From Enterobacteriaceae bacterium RIT693 (GTDB taxonomy: Bacteria > Pseudomonadota > Gammaproteobacteria > Enterobacterales > Enterobacteriaceae): a DNA stretch of 64,000 nucleotides. Under the pieces are notes generated by a model. That model was not told where the DNA came from. It did not search any database and worked only from the letters and a program-made list of their open reading frames with translations. Below, piece after piece: positions 46,191-55,663 of the stretch; the stretch's first letter is position 1, and every line of letters starts with the position of its first letter. Both the position numbers and the translations under genes were made by a program. Location: NCBI GenBank assembly GCA_009668225.1, contig WJYK01000005.1:248001-312000 (forward strand), given 5' to 3'.

Positions 46191-47237
46191 ATGAAAAAAC
46201 CACTGACAATCAAGGATATTGCGGAGCTGGCGCAGGTTTCGATCGCCACGGTCTCCCGCGTGCTGAACAACAACAGCTGGGTGGCGGACAAAACCCGTAG
46301 CAAAGTCGAAAAAGTGATTCAGGAATATAATTTCAGCCCGAATTTACTCGCGCGCGGGATGATCTCTAAGAAAACCCAGACGCTGGCGATTGTTGTTTCG
46401 GACATCAGCAACCCCTACTTTGTGATGCTGGTGGCGCAGATTGAGCACGAAAGTTTGCGGCTGGGCTACAAGGTCACGCTGTACGACACTCAATCGGCAA
46501 ACAGAACTTCTCGCGAAGCGCCAGTGGTGCCCGAAGAGCATATTTTTAATTCCATCACCGACAGCCAGATAGACGGTGTGATTATTCTGGGCGGCAACAT
46601 CGACTACAACGATATTTCAGCGACCTATCTGCAGGAGCTGAAAAAGCTGATCGCCACCGTGCCGGTCGTGGTGGTGGGGCGTAAGCTTCCGGGCGTGGAC
46701 TATGCCTGCGTTGAACGTGACCAGACCGGATGCGTGAGGTTAGCGACTCGCCATCTTATTGATAAAGGCTATCGGCGGATTGGTTTTATCGGCGGGTCAA
46801 AGAATGTGTATATTACTCGCGAGCGCGAAGCGGTATTTCGCGCGGAACTGGAAGCGGCAGGTTTGCCGGTAGAAAACAGTTTCGTTGTGCTGAATAACTT
46901 TTATTTACAGCATGGCTATGAGGCGATTAAAACATTGCTCTCAACGAATGACGTGTTACCTGATGCGATTGTGGCGATTAACGATCACGTAGCCAAAGGC
47001 GCTATTCGCGCGTTAAAGGATAACGGCCTCTCGGTGCCCGAAAATATTGCGGTGGTGAGCTGCGAGTATTTTCCTGGTAGCGAGTATTTTATTCCCCGAA
47101 TTACCACCGTTGACCATCAAAATGCGTTAATTGGCAAAGAGATTATGCGGCGATTAATGGCCATCCTTAATCAGGATGCTGACGTGGCCGCAGCGGAAAA
47201 AATTCCTCTTTGCCTGACAAACGGTGAATCCTCTTAG
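46191..47237 (+). CDS. LacI-family transcriptional regulator
   Basis: The product is 348 residues. The HTH and hinge are typical: LTIKDIAELAQVSIATVSRV, LNNNSWVADKTRSKV, then SPNLLARGMISKKTQTLAIV. The periplasmic-binding-like core follows (NPYFVMLVAQIEHESLRLGY; RIGFIGGSKNVYITRERE). The next two genes encode a SIS-domain protein and a PTS permease on the same strand. A perfect palindromic operator lies before them and is the probable target. The three genes are inserted between zntA and yhhN, which are neighbours in E. coli. Confidence 0.93.
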   Translation: MKKPLTIKDIAELAQVSIATVSRVLNNNSWVADKTRSKVEKVIQEYNFSPNLLARGMISKKTQTLAIVVSDISNPYFVMLVAQIEHESLRLGYKVTLYDTQSANRTSREAPVVPEEHIFNSITDSQIDGVIILGGNIDYNDISATYLQELKKLIATVPVVVVGRKLPGVDYACVERDQTGCVRLATRHLIDKGYRRIGFIGGSKNVYITREREAVFRAELEAAGLPVENSFVVLNNFYLQHGYEAIKTLLSTNDVLPDAIVAINDHVAKGAIRALKDNGLSVPENIAVVSCEYFPGSEYFIPRITTVDHQNALIGKEIMRRLMAILNQDADVAAAEKIPLCLTNGESS

Positions 47238-47328
47238 TTTTCAACGGCGGATAACGTTTTTCTCGGCATCCGCCCGTTTTCCCTTCTGCGATATTTTTTG
47301 ATCCCGCTAACAGTTGCGCGATCTGGCG

Positions 47329-47384
47329 TTGACAAGCCTCGCCCGACTCCTCTAGCCTAAAACCTGAAAACGTTTTCAGGTTTT
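47329..47384 (+). promoter_or_regulatory. Promoter and LacI-type palindromic operator of the SIS-PTS operon
   Basis: TTGACA (47329-47334) and TAGCCT (47353-47358) are spaced by 18 bases. Directly after them is a 26-base perfect palindrome with half-site AAAACCTGAAAAC (47359-47384). Its central AACG type core is that of LacI/GalR-family operators. Bound repressor would cover the start site. Confidence 0.85.
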
Positions 47385-47400
47385 GATTACAGGAGAGCCG

Positions 47401-48471
47401 ATGAAACCGACAATGATGACCTACATCCATGAAGAGCAGGCGACGTTAAGCGCCATGATTGCCCGCTATCCGTCCGATCTTCCGGTCCTGGAGGGGCAAA
47501 AGGAGTGGTTGGTTCTGGCTACGGGCTCCAGCATTAACGCCATCAAAAGCGCGAAGTACTACGTGGAAAGACTGGCGGACGTGCGTATCACGGTCGAGGA
47601 ACCCTTCCACTTCCAGCACTATGAAAAATTCAGCGAGACGGCTGATTTGGTGATAGGCGTTTCCCAGAGCGGGGAAAGTACCTCCACCATCAATGCGATT
47701 CAGCATATTCGCCAGAGTCACCCGGTAAAAACGCTGGGCATCACCAGCAAAATGGGCAGTGAACTGGCGCGAAACGTTGACCATGTGGTTGATATTGAAA
47801 TTGGCGAAGAGCGCGTGGGCTACGTGACCAAAGGATACGTTGCCACCATCCTGAAATTCATGCTGCTGGGCGTGTTTGCGGCTCGCCGCAGCGGTAAGAT
47901 CGACGCCGAACAGGAAGCGTCCGAACTGAAGAAACTGGACGTCGCGGTGCAGGCCATCCCGGGCATTATCGCCGATACCGAAGTCTTCTTCAGCAAATGG
48001 CAGGATGAGCTGGTTGCCTCCCCACGTTTTACCTCGATTGGTTACGGGCCGAGCGTCGGCGTTATCAAAGAGATGGAAACCAAGTTTGCCGAGACAATTC
48101 GCGTTCCCTCTCAGGGCGTTGAGCTGGAAACTTTCATGCACGGGCCTTATTTCGAAGTGAACGGCACTCACCGGATGTTCTTTATTGATACGCCAGGCCT
48201 GGCTCGCGAACGTTTATTGCTGCTGAAAGCCTATGAGCAGAAATATACCGACTACGTGTACACCATTAAATTAGGCGAGGAGCATGACCCGCGCACGCTG
48301 GCGGTGAAAGCCGATGTTGATGAGTTTATTGCTCCGCTGATCATGGTTATCCCGTTCCAGATACTGGCTCACCATATTGCCGAGGCGAAGGGGAATAATC
48401 TTCCTCAGCGAATTTTCACCGACTTTGGCGTCGCGGTGAAAAGCAAAACGAAACCGGGCGATTACGCCTGA
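47401..48471 (+). CDS. SIS-domain sugar(-amine)-phosphate isomerase/deglycase-like protein
   Basis: The product is 356 residues from the ATG at 47401, with AGGAG upstream. Two SIS domains resemble those of GlmS C-terminal/FrlB/AgaS proteins: LVLATGSSINAIKSAKYYVE and VIGVSQSGESTSTINAIQHI in the first, TSIGYGPSVGVIKEMETKFA and PSQGVELETFMHGPYF in the second. Such enzymes isomerise or deglycate amino-sugar or fructosamine phosphates. As it is paired with a PTS permease, it should act on the phosphorylated imported compound. The exact substrate is unknown. Confidence 0.9.
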   Translation: MKPTMMTYIHEEQATLSAMIARYPSDLPVLEGQKEWLVLATGSSINAIKSAKYYVERLADVRITVEEPFHFQHYEKFSETADLVIGVSQSGESTSTINAIQHIRQSHPVKTLGITSKMGSELARNVDHVVDIEIGEERVGYVTKGYVATILKFMLLGVFAARRSGKIDAEQEASELKKLDVAVQAIPGIIADTEVFFSKWQDELVASPRFTSIGYGPSVGVIKEMETKFAETIRVPSQGVELETFMHGPYFEVNGTHRMFFIDTPGLARERLLLLKAYEQKYTDYVYTIKLGEEHDPRTLAVKADVDEFIAPLIMVIPFQILAHHIAEAKGNNLPQRIFTDFGVAVKSKTKPGDYA

Positions 48472-48527
48472 TACGGGCTGTACCCTACACAACAATAATT
48501 TCCATACCTTGCTACTAAGGAATGATT

Positions 48528-49898
48528 ATGGCTACCTTCAGTCAACTTGCCCGGCAGATAATTCAGCACGTCGGCGAGGCAGAAAATATAGAGCATCTTA
48601 CCCACTGCGCAACCCGTTTGCGTTTTACCATCAAAGACAAAAGTAAGATTAATAAAGACGAGCTTTATAAGTTGCAGGAGGTAGTCAAGCTGGTTGAAAA
48701 CCCTGGGCAATTCCAGATTGTGATTGGGCCAAAGGTTGAAAAAGTCTTTCAGGCAATAACGGCGCAGATGGGCGAGTCTTCCGCAGAAGAGCCTGCCGCA
48801 CCGCAGGGTTCGGTGATTAACCGCCTGCTGGCCACGCTTTCGGCGATTTTCACCCCTTACATCGGCGTGCTGGCGGGCGTTGGGGTTGTGAAAGGTATCG
48901 TGGTTCTGCTGCAAACGATGAACCTGGTGGATACTCATTCGTATGTGTTCACCGTGTTTAATGCGCTGTCGAGCGGCGTCTTCGTTATGCTGCCGATGTT
49001 TATTGCGGTCACCGCGGCGGAACGCTTTAAGGCCAATAAATTTAGCGCCCTGGCGCTGACGGCGGCGATGATCTTCCCGCTGACGGATGCCAGCGTCCCC
49101 GGCGCATTCCACGTCATGGGCCTGGCGCTGAACGTGAAAATCTACGGCGGCGCCGTGATCCCGGCGGTGTTTGCCGTCCTGTTCCTGAGTCATGTCGAAC
49201 GCTGGCTGAAAAAGGTGATTCCGGAGATTGCCGCGCTGGTGTTCGTGCCTTGTTTATCGTTGATCATTAGCGGCTTTGTGGTCTTCACCGTGATTGGCCC
49301 GGTTGCCGATTATGTTGGCGTTGGTATCGCTAACGGCTATGCCTGGCTGTACAACCTCAGCCCGGTGATTTCCGGCGCGCTGCTGGCGGGGATTGGGCAG
49401 CTGTTTGTGGTGTTCGGCGTGCACTGGGGCATTATTCCTCTGGCGCTGATTAACATTCAGGTCAACGGCTACGACACCATTATGGCGATGTTTATGTCGG
49501 CGGTGATGGGGCAGTTTGGTGCGGCGTTCGGCGCTATCTTTATTGCCCGCAACCTGAAAGATAAGCAGATTGCGATTTCTGCTTCGCTTTCCGCCTTCTT
49601 CGGCATTACCGAGCCTGCTTTGTACGGTGTGAACCTGAAATACCGCATGCTCTTCGTGTTTGGCTGCATCGGCGCGGCGCTGGGCGGCGGCATTACCGGC
49701 CTGCTGGGGGTGAAAACCTACAGTTTCCTGCCGGTGCTGAACGTGTTCGAGCTGGGGCTGTTTAGCGGCCCGGACTCAAAGATGATTTATGAGGTGATTG
49801 CGATAGCGGTGGCGTTCACGGTGCCTGCGGTATTGACCATTATCTACGGCAAAACCCGCAGGCTGGAACCTGCCTCCCTGGCGGAAGACAGGCGTTAA
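48528..49898 (+). CDS. PTS sugar permease, EIIB-EIIC (glucose/glucoside superfamily)
   Basis: The product is 456 residues from the ATG at 48528, with AAGGAA upstream. The EIIB domain (residues 1-80) has the phosphorylated Cys at C27 in HCATRLRF. A linker leads to the EIIC membrane domain with about ten helices (FTPYIGVLAGVGVVKGIVVL; FGVHWGIIPLALINIQVNGY; ASLSAFFGITEPALYGVNLK). No EIIA domain is fused and none is encoded nearby, so EIIA-Glc (Crr) probably serves it, as with MurP or TreB. It imports and phosphorylates a sugar used by the SIS protein. It starts 56 bases after it. Confidence 0.92.
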   Translation: MATFSQLARQIIQHVGEAENIEHLTHCATRLRFTIKDKSKINKDELYKLQEVVKLVENPGQFQIVIGPKVEKVFQAITAQMGESSAEEPAAPQGSVINRLLATLSAIFTPYIGVLAGVGVVKGIVVLLQTMNLVDTHSYVFTVFNALSSGVFVMLPMFIAVTAAERFKANKFSALALTAAMIFPLTDASVPGAFHVMGLALNVKIYGGAVIPAVFAVLFLSHVERWLKKVIPEIAALVFVPCLSLIISGFVVFTVIGPVADYVGVGIANGYAWLYNLSPVISGALLAGIGQLFVVFGVHWGIIPLALINIQVNGYDTIMAMFMSAVMGQFGAAFGAIFIARNLKDKQIAISASLSAFFGITEPALYGVNLKYRMLFVFGCIGAALGGGITGLLGVKTYSFLPVLNVFELGLFSGPDSKMIYEVIAIAVAFTVPAVLTIIYGKTRRLEPASLAEDRR

Positions 49899-49900
49899 CC

Positions 49901-50527
49901 TCAGATATACAGGGCACGAACAATCATAAAGTGCCCGGCAAAGTAGCAGGCGGCGGCAATCGCGCTGTCGCCTCTGAAACGATGCCGATAGTGGCTGACC
50001 AGCCAGACGATATTGCCCAGCAGCAGCAGGCTGGCACCCACAAACCCGGAGAAGCTGGCGCTTGTCGGACGGAAGAAGTAAAGCTCGGCCGCCAGCCACA
50101 CCATCACCAGCGTCATGCCGATAAACGTCAGAATGGGCATGCGCAGGGCTTCAAGCCGCGTCCAGATAGTGGCCACCAGCAGCGCACCGATAATCAGCAG
50201 GGCCAGCGGCAGCGGCCAGAAGATGGCTAAGGTCATTTGGCTGGCAAAATAGATGGTATACAGCAGGTGCGAAAGGAAGAAAGCACCCACCGCATAGAGC
50301 AGGCGCTGGGTCGGTAACAGCGTGAGCGCATCGCCGACAAGCGTCGCCAGAAGACCCGCCACAATCAGGTAGCCCGCGGCTTCAAACATCGGCGCTTGCC
50401 AGGCCAGCAGCAGCAGGAGCAGCAGGGTGACCGGCTTGAAAATCCAGCGCTGCCAGGTGGACCCACGCCAGGAAGCATCAATGTAAATCCAGGCAGATAA
50501 CGCAACAGCAATAAATGACCAAAGCAT
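49901..50527 (-). CDS. yhhN: YhhN family (TMEM86/lysoplasmalogenase-like) membrane protein
   Basis: The product is 208 residues, the E. coli length, with eight predicted hydrophobic segments ([53 protein letters not shown]). The YhhN family includes eukaryotic lysoplasmalogenase TMEM86; the bacterial role is unclear. Its stop is two bases from that of the convergent PTS gene. Confidence 0.93.
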   Translation of the reverse strand: MLWSFIAVALSAWIYIDASWRGSTWQRWIFKPVTLLLLLLLAWQAPMFEAAGYLIVAGLLATLVGDALTLLPTQRLLYAVGAFFLSHLLYTIYFASQMTLAIFWPLPLALLIIGALLVATIWTRLEALRMPILTFIGMTLVMVWLAAELYFFRPTSASFSGFVGASLLLLGNIVWLVSHYRHRFRGDSAIAAACYFAGHFMIVRALYI

Positions 50528-50648
50528 GGCATATCCTTATTCTAATTGTTGGCGTAACAGTATTCAGTCTAGTGGCTAAGCGGCGCGGATGACAACGGCG
50601 CGGCGCCAGGGTTATGCTTAAAAGTGTCTGACAATTAGAGAAAAAGCC

Positions 50649-51020
50649 ATGAGTAAGCCTCCCATTTTCATTATCGCGATCGTTGTAGTGATAGCCGTTG
50701 CCGCCTCTTTCCGCTACCTGCAGCAGCGTCGCCAGAACATCGAAAACGACGCGGCACCGCTGAGCGTAAAAAAAGTGGTGGTGGCGACCAAACGTGAAAA
50801 GCCATCCAATGACAGGCGTTCGCGCCAGCGTGAAGTGACGCCGCCGGAAGACTCAATACGCTATGAGATTTGGTTTGCGCCACAGAGCGGCGGGATGGAC
50901 ATGAAAATGCGGGTAGCAGCGGCGGAATACAATGCGGTAACGGTGGGAGATAAAGGCACGCTGAGCTATAAGGGGACGCGCTTTGTCAGCTTCGTCCCCG
51001 AAGAAACTCACTTGCCCTGA
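50649..51020 (+). CDS. yhhM: YhhM, DUF2500 membrane protein
   Basis: The product is 123 residues. One N-terminal membrane helix (PIFIIAIVVVIAVAASF) precedes a small beta-rich domain (EDSIRYEIWFAPQSGGMDMK, VTVGDKGTLSYKGTRFVSFV) typical of DUF2500. No function is assigned. Its end overlaps the 3' end of convergent yhhL by 13 bases. Confidence 0.92.
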   Translation: MSKPPIFIIAIVVVIAVAASFRYLQQRRQNIENDAAPLSVKKVVVATKREKPSNDRRSRQREVTPPEDSIRYEIWFAPQSGGMDMKMRVAAAEYNAVTVGDKGTLSYKGTRFVSFVPEETHLP

Positions 51021-51283
51021 CGCAGCTTTTTCTGCCAGACCAGCAGCTCAAACACGCCAAAAACGAAAATTTTAATTTGCTCGCTGCGAGGCAGCGCCGG
51101 GCCGTCTTTGGGCTGAGTCGCTTTCAGCAGGCTGAGCTGCAGTCCGTGCATAATCACCATAAAGATCAGCGCGACGTTAACAAAGATGTTTAACGGACGT
51201 GGGTAAGGGTGAATCAGGTTAAAGATCAAAAATCCCCAGACGCAAAGCATCAGCAGGCGGCCAAAGTTAATCAGAATCGGCAT
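51008..51283 (-). CDS. yhhL: YhhL, DUF1145 membrane protein
   Basis: The product is 91 residues with two membrane segments (LINFGRLLMLCVWGFLIFNL; PLNIFVNVALIFMVIMHGLQ). It starts within the stop of rsmD (TAATG overlap), so it is translationally coupled to it as in E. coli. The function is unknown. Confidence 0.92.
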   Translation of the reverse strand: MPILINFGRLLMLCVWGFLIFNLIHPYPRPLNIFVNVALIFMVIMHGLQLSLLKATQPKDGPALPRSEQIKIFVFGVFELLVWQKKLRQGK

Positions 51284-51870
51284 TATGCGGCTCCTTGAGC
51301 TTCACGAATAAACAGGCGGTAAGCGACCTGACCGGCCACTTTCTCACGGTGCAGCGCCCAGCTTGCAGGCACTACCGGCAGACCATTTTCCACTTCACTT
51401 TCAACGTAGATTAGCGCGTCATCGGCCAGCCAGCCGTTTTTTTCGAGCAGAGCAAGCGTTTCATCCAGCAGTCCCTTACGGAACGGGGGATCGACAAACA
51501 CCACGTTATGCGGCGTGCCGGGCTGAGCGAGAACGCTGAGCGTATTGGCGTTGAGCACCTTGCCGTGGCTGGCTTTCAGGGTCGCCAGGTTCTTTTGTAA
51601 CTGCTGGGAAACCGCGCGATCCATCTCGATAAGCGTTGCGCTGGCGGCATAGCGAGAGAGCGCCTCCAGGCCGAGTGCGCCGCTGCCGGCAAAACAGTCG
51701 AGGCAATGCGCATCCACCATCGACGGAGCCAGCCAGTTAAACAACGTCTCACGTACACGGTCAGTCGTCGGACGCAGGCCGGGGCTGTCGGGCACCGGAA
51801 GTTTTCGACCGCGCCATTGGCCGCCGATGATGCGAATCTGGCCGGAGCCAGCGGATTGGGGTTTCTTCAT
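51283..51870 (-). CDS. rsmD: 16S rRNA (guanine966-N2)-methyltransferase RsmD
   Basis: The product is 195 residues from the ATG at 51870 (MKKPQSAGSGQIRIIGGQWR), matching the E. coli start; a GTG three codons upstream is possible. SAM motif I is LDCFAGSGALGLEALSRYA and motif IV is VFVDPPFRKG. It methylates G966 of 16S rRNA. It is divergent from ftsY, the conserved arrangement. Confidence 0.97.
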   Translation of the reverse strand: MKKPQSAGSGQIRIIGGQWRGRKLPVPDSPGLRPTTDRVRETLFNWLAPSMVDAHCLDCFAGSGALGLEALSRYAASATLIEMDRAVSQQLQKNLATLKASHGKVLNANTLSVLAQPGTPHNVVFVDPPFRKGLLDETLALLEKNGWLADDALIYVESEVENGLPVVPASWALHREKVAGQVAYRLFIREAQGAA

Positions 51871-52051
51871 TGCTCTCACTGCGATGCTAAATTTTGCGGC
51901 TATTCTAACGGTGCTCGCCCGGCCAGGAAACCTTAATCCGCCGGCGTGATGCCGCGCCGGGAAAGTGATAGACTAACGCACTATTTTTTATGCCCGTGGC
52001 AAGCAGAATCGGGTCTGTGCCATGAGTTAACAGCGAGGAGTGTAGTCGCAA

Positions 52052-53686
52052 ATGGCGAAAGAGAAAAAACGTGGCTTTTTTTCCTGGCTGGGATTTGGCC
52101 AGAAAGAGCAGCAGCCGGAAGCAGAAACAGAACAAAAAGTAATAGAAGAACAACCGGTTACTGAACAGGCTCCCACACAGGATGAACCTCAACAGCCTCA
52201 GGCTGCCGAGCAGGAATCGCAGGATTCAGTTAGTGAGCACTCACTGGAGGAGTCCGATAAGTTTGCTGCGCAGGTCGTGGAGGTTAACGCCCAGCTTGTA
52301 GAAGCCGCGGAAGAAAAAGCGCTGGTTGCCGAGCCGGAGATTATTCCTGAACCGGAAGGGGTCGTTGAGCCCGAGGTTGTGGCCGATCCAGAGCCCGTTG
52401 CGGTTATTGAACCTGAGCCTGTCGTTGAGCAAGAGCCCGTTGCCGTTATCGAGCCGGAAGCCGCTGTTGAGCCCGAGCTGATTGAAGAGCCTGAAGCCGT
52501 CGAACAGCCGGCTGCCGCCGTTGAGCACGAAACGCTGCCGCTGCCGGAAGAAGTAGCCGAAAGCGCAGAGCAGCCGGACGAATGGCAGGCCGAGCAGGAC
52601 GAGATCGTCAACGAAGAAGTGGCTGAAGCAGAAGCACTGTTCGCACACGAAGCTGCCGTTGAAGATGAAGCCGTTGCGGAAGCAGTCCTTGATGACGAAC
52701 CGGAAGAAGAGGCTGTCGAAGAGGCTGCTCCGGTTGCCGCGCTGCAAGAGCAGGAAAAACCGACCAAAGAAGGCTTCTTTGCTCGCCTGAAGCGCAGCCT
52801 GGTCAAAACCAAACAAAATCTCGGTTCCGGATTTATCAGTCTGTTCCGCGGCAAAAAAATCGATGATGATCTGTTTGAAGAGCTGGAAGAGCAGCTGCTG
52901 ATTGCCGACGTTGGGGTGGAAACCACGCGTAAAATCATCACCAATCTGACCGAAGGCGCAAGCCGCAAGCAGCTTCGTGATGCGGAAGCATTGTATGGTC
53001 TGCTGAAAGAAGAGATGAGCGATATCCTCGCTAAAGTGGATGAGCCGCTGAATATTGAAGGCAAAACGCCGTTTGTTATCCTTATGGTTGGCGTGAACGG
53101 CGTGGGTAAAACCACCACCATCGGCAAACTGGCGCGTCAGTTTGAGCAGCAGGGTAAATCCGTGATGCTGGCGGCAGGCGATACCTTCCGTGCGGCGGCG
53201 GTTGAGCAGCTTCAGGTTTGGGGCCAGCGCAACAATATTCCTGTTGTAGCCCAGCATACCGGCGCGGATTCTGCCTCGGTTATCTTCGATGCTATCCAGG
53301 CGGCGAAGGCACGTAATATTGATGTGTTAATCGCCGATACCGCAGGGCGTTTGCAGAATAAATCGCACCTGATGGAAGAATTGAAGAAAATTGTCAGGGT
53401 TATGAAAAAGCTGGACGAGGATGCCCCGCATGAGGTTATGCTCACCCTCGACGCCAGCACCGGTCAGAATGCGATAAGCCAGGCTAAACTGTTCCACGAA
53501 GCGGTGGGGCTGACGGGCATCACCCTGACCAAACTGGATGGTACCGCCAAGGGTGGCGTAATCTTCTCTGTGGCAGACCAGTTCGGCATTCCGATTCGCT
53601 ACATTGGCGTCGGCGAACAAATTTCTGATTTACGACCGTTTAATGCGGGCGACTTTATAGAGGCACTTTTTGCCCGAGAGGATTAA
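52052..53686 (+). CDS. ftsY: Signal recognition particle receptor FtsY
   Basis: The product is 544 residues, longer than in E. coli (497) because of an extended acidic A domain (about residues 20-235) with degenerate repeats such as EPVAVIEPEPVVEQEPVAVI. The basic start MAKEKKRGFFSWLGFGQKE is the membrane-targeting segment. The NG GTPase domain has GVNGVGKTTTIGKLARQ, DTFRAAAVEQL, ADTAGRLQNK and TKLDGTAKGG. It receives SRP-bound ribosomes at the inner membrane. It forms an operon with ftsE and ftsX, with two bases between ftsY and ftsE. Confidence 0.98.
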   Translation: MAKEKKRGFFSWLGFGQKEQQPEAETEQKVIEEQPVTEQAPTQDEPQQPQAAEQESQDSVSEHSLEESDKFAAQVVEVNAQLVEAAEEKALVAEPEIIPEPEGVVEPEVVADPEPVAVIEPEPVVEQEPVAVIEPEAAVEPELIEEPEAVEQPAAAVEHETLPLPEEVAESAEQPDEWQAEQDEIVNEEVAEAEALFAHEAAVEDEAVAEAVLDDEPEEEAVEEAAPVAALQEQEKPTKEGFFARLKRSLVKTKQNLGSGFISLFRGKKIDDDLFEELEEQLLIADVGVETTRKIITNLTEGASRKQLRDAEALYGLLKEEMSDILAKVDEPLNIEGKTPFVILMVGVNGVGKTTTIGKLARQFEQQGKSVMLAAGDTFRAAAVEQLQVWGQRNNIPVVAQHTGADSASVIFDAIQAAKARNIDVLIADTAGRLQNKSHLMEELKKIVRVMKKLDEDAPHEVMLTLDASTGQNAISQAKLFHEAVGLTGITLTKLDGTAKGGVIFSVADQFGIPIRYIGVGEQISDLRPFNAGDFIEALFARED

Positions 53687-53688
53687 CA

Positions 53689-54357
53689 ATGATTCGCTTT
53701 GAACACGTCAGTAAAGCCTATCTCGGTGGGAGACAAGCGTTGCAGGGAGTCACCTTCCATATGCAACCGGGCGAGATGGCCTTTCTGACCGGCCATTCTG
53801 GCGCAGGGAAGAGTACTCTGCTCAAGCTTATCTGCGGTATCGAGCGGCCCAGCGATGGGAAGATCTTTTTCAGCGGGCATGACATTAGCCGCCTGAAGAG
53901 CCGTGAAGTACCGTTCCTGCGTCGTCAGATTGGGATGATCTTTCAGGATCACCATCTGTTAATGGACAGAACCGTGTACGACAACGTGGCCATCCCGCTG
54001 ATCATCGCGGGTGCCAGCGGCGAAGATATTCGCCGCCGCGTGTCTGCGGCATTAGATAAGGTCGGCCTGCTGGACAAAGCGAAGAACTTTCCTATCCAAC
54101 TCTCCGGTGGTGAACAGCAGCGCGTGGGCATCGCTCGCGCCGTAGTGAATAAACCTGCTGTGCTATTGGCGGATGAGCCGACCGGTAACCTTGATGATGC
54201 GCTGTCGGAAGGTATTCTTCGTCTGTTCGAAGAGTTTAACCGCGTGGGCGTGACGGTGCTGATGGCTACCCACGACATGGGGCTTATCTCGCGTCGCAAT
54301 TACCGAATGTTGACCCTCAGCGATGGCCATTTGCATGGAGGCCTGACAGGTGAATAA
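53689..54357 (+). CDS. ftsE: Cell division ATP-binding protein FtsE
   Basis: The product is 222 residues. The Walker A motif is [11 protein letters not shown], the Q-loop is in GMIFQDHH, the signature is [15 protein letters not shown] and Walker B is [12 protein letters not shown]. With FtsX it forms an ABC-type complex that activates the amidases through EnvC at the septum. It overlaps ftsX by eight bases. Confidence 0.98.
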   Translation: MIRFEHVSKAYLGGRQALQGVTFHMQPGEMAFLTGHSGAGKSTLLKLICGIERPSDGKIFFSGHDISRLKSREVPFLRRQIGMIFQDHHLLMDRTVYDNVAIPLIIAGASGEDIRRRVSAALDKVGLLDKAKNFPIQLSGGEQQRVGIARAVVNKPAVLLADEPTGNLDDALSEGILRLFEEFNRVGVTVLMATHDMGLISRRNYRMLTLSDGHLHGGLTGE

Positions 54358-55405
54358 ACACAGTGCGCTCAACCATATCAAGCGCTTCAGTAACAAGCTG
54401 GATAAAATCAACCAACTGAACAAGTTAGGTGATCTTGGCCGTTCAGTGAAAAAACGTGGCAAAGGGCCGCAGTCCAAAAGCAAATCCCTGAAAGGTGGCG
54501 TGAATGAGCAGTTCCGCTATGCCTGGGAAGGGGCGCTTCAGGATCTGAAAAGCAAGCCGCTGGCGACTTTCCTGACGGTGATGGTGATTGCCATTTCCCT
54601 GACGCTGCCTAGCGTCTGCTATATGGTCTACAAGAACGTGAACCAGGCGGCGACCCAATATTATCCATCGCCGCAAATTACCGTTTATCTCGATAAGGCG
54701 CTGGACGACAACGCCGCTCAGCAGGTGGTGGGCGCTATTCAGGCTGAGGAGGGCGTTGATAAAGTTAACTACCTCTCCCGCGAAGAAGCGCTGGGCGAGT
54801 TTCGTAACTGGTCGGGCTTTGGCGGCGCGCTGGATATGCTGGAAGAAAACCCGTTGCCCGCAGTGGCGGTGGTGAATCCGAAACTGGATTTCCAGAGCAC
54901 GGACCACCTGAATACGCTGCGTGACCGCGTGGCGAAGATTCATGGCGTCGATGAAGTGCGCATGGATGACAGCTGGTTTGCCCGTCTCGCGGCGCTGACC
55001 GGGCTGGTCGGGCGCGTGGCGGCGATGATTGGCATCCTGATGGTTGCCGCGGTATTCCTCGTTATTGGTAACTCGGTGCGTCTGAGCATCTTTGCCCGCC
55101 GCGATACCATCAACGTGCAAAAACTGATTGGTGCGACCGACGGTTTTATTCTGCGGCCGTTCCTCTATGGCGGCGCGTTACTCGGGTTCAGCGGTGCGTT
55201 CCTGTCGCTTATTCTGTCTGAAATTCTGGTGATGCGTCTGTCGTCGGCGGTGACGGAAGTGGCGCAGGTCTTCGGCACGAAGTTTGATATCAGTGGCCTG
55301 GGTTTTGACGAGTGCCTGCTGTTGCTGCTGGTTTCTTCCATGATTGGCTGGCTGGCAGCCTGGCTTGCCACTGTTCAACATTTACGCCGCTTTACGCCGG
55401 AGTAA
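54350..55405 (+). CDS. ftsX: Cell division membrane protein FtsX
   Basis: The product is 351 residues (E. coli 352). A basic cytoplasmic N-terminus is followed by membrane helix 1 ([20 protein letters not shown]). The periplasmic domain ([20 protein letters not shown] ... ) and three further helices follow ([20 protein letters not shown]). It is the partner of FtsE and recruits EnvC. Confidence 0.98.
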   Translation: MNKHSALNHIKRFSNKLDKINQLNKLGDLGRSVKKRGKGPQSKSKSLKGGVNEQFRYAWEGALQDLKSKPLATFLTVMVIAISLTLPSVCYMVYKNVNQAATQYYPSPQITVYLDKALDDNAAQQVVGAIQAEEGVDKVNYLSREEALGEFRNWSGFGGALDMLEENPLPAVAVVNPKLDFQSTDHLNTLRDRVAKIHGVDEVRMDDSWFARLAALTGLVGRVAAMIGILMVAAVFLVIGNSVRLSIFARRDTINVQKLIGATDGFILRPFLYGGALLGFSGAFLSLILSEILVMRLSSAVTEVAQVFGTKFDISGLGFDECLLLLLVSSMIGWLAAWLATVQHLRRFTPE

Positions 55406-55663
55406 AAAGTTTTTGATATAATCATTCCCTGCTACGATAACGTCGTCAGCAGGGGATGTATTTTATAGCGCTATGCCCCTTGCCATGCTGCAATAACCGT
55501 CACACTTTGTGTGTAATCTATTCACAGCTTTACATTGAACTTGTGGATAACATCACTGTCTGAGAGTACAGTGAATGGTACGGTTTGGCCCCTGACGTGT
55601 TGTCGGTGTGCCATAAGTCAGTAGAATGGCAGCCTGTACGTAAGTCTCTAAGAGAGGGTTTGA
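55406..55663 (+). promoter_or_regulatory. rpoH control region with DnaA box
   Basis: This 258-base region between ftsX and rpoH holds TATAAT (55416-55421) near its left end. A perfect DnaA box in reverse orientation, TGTGGATAA, lies at 55542-55550, and a near box CTATTCACA at 55518-55526. E. coli rpoH has several promoters and is known to be repressed by DnaA through such boxes. The leader ends in the GAGAGGG ribosome site before the ATG. The known rpoH RNA thermometer involves this start region, though I did not fold it. Confidence 0.6.
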
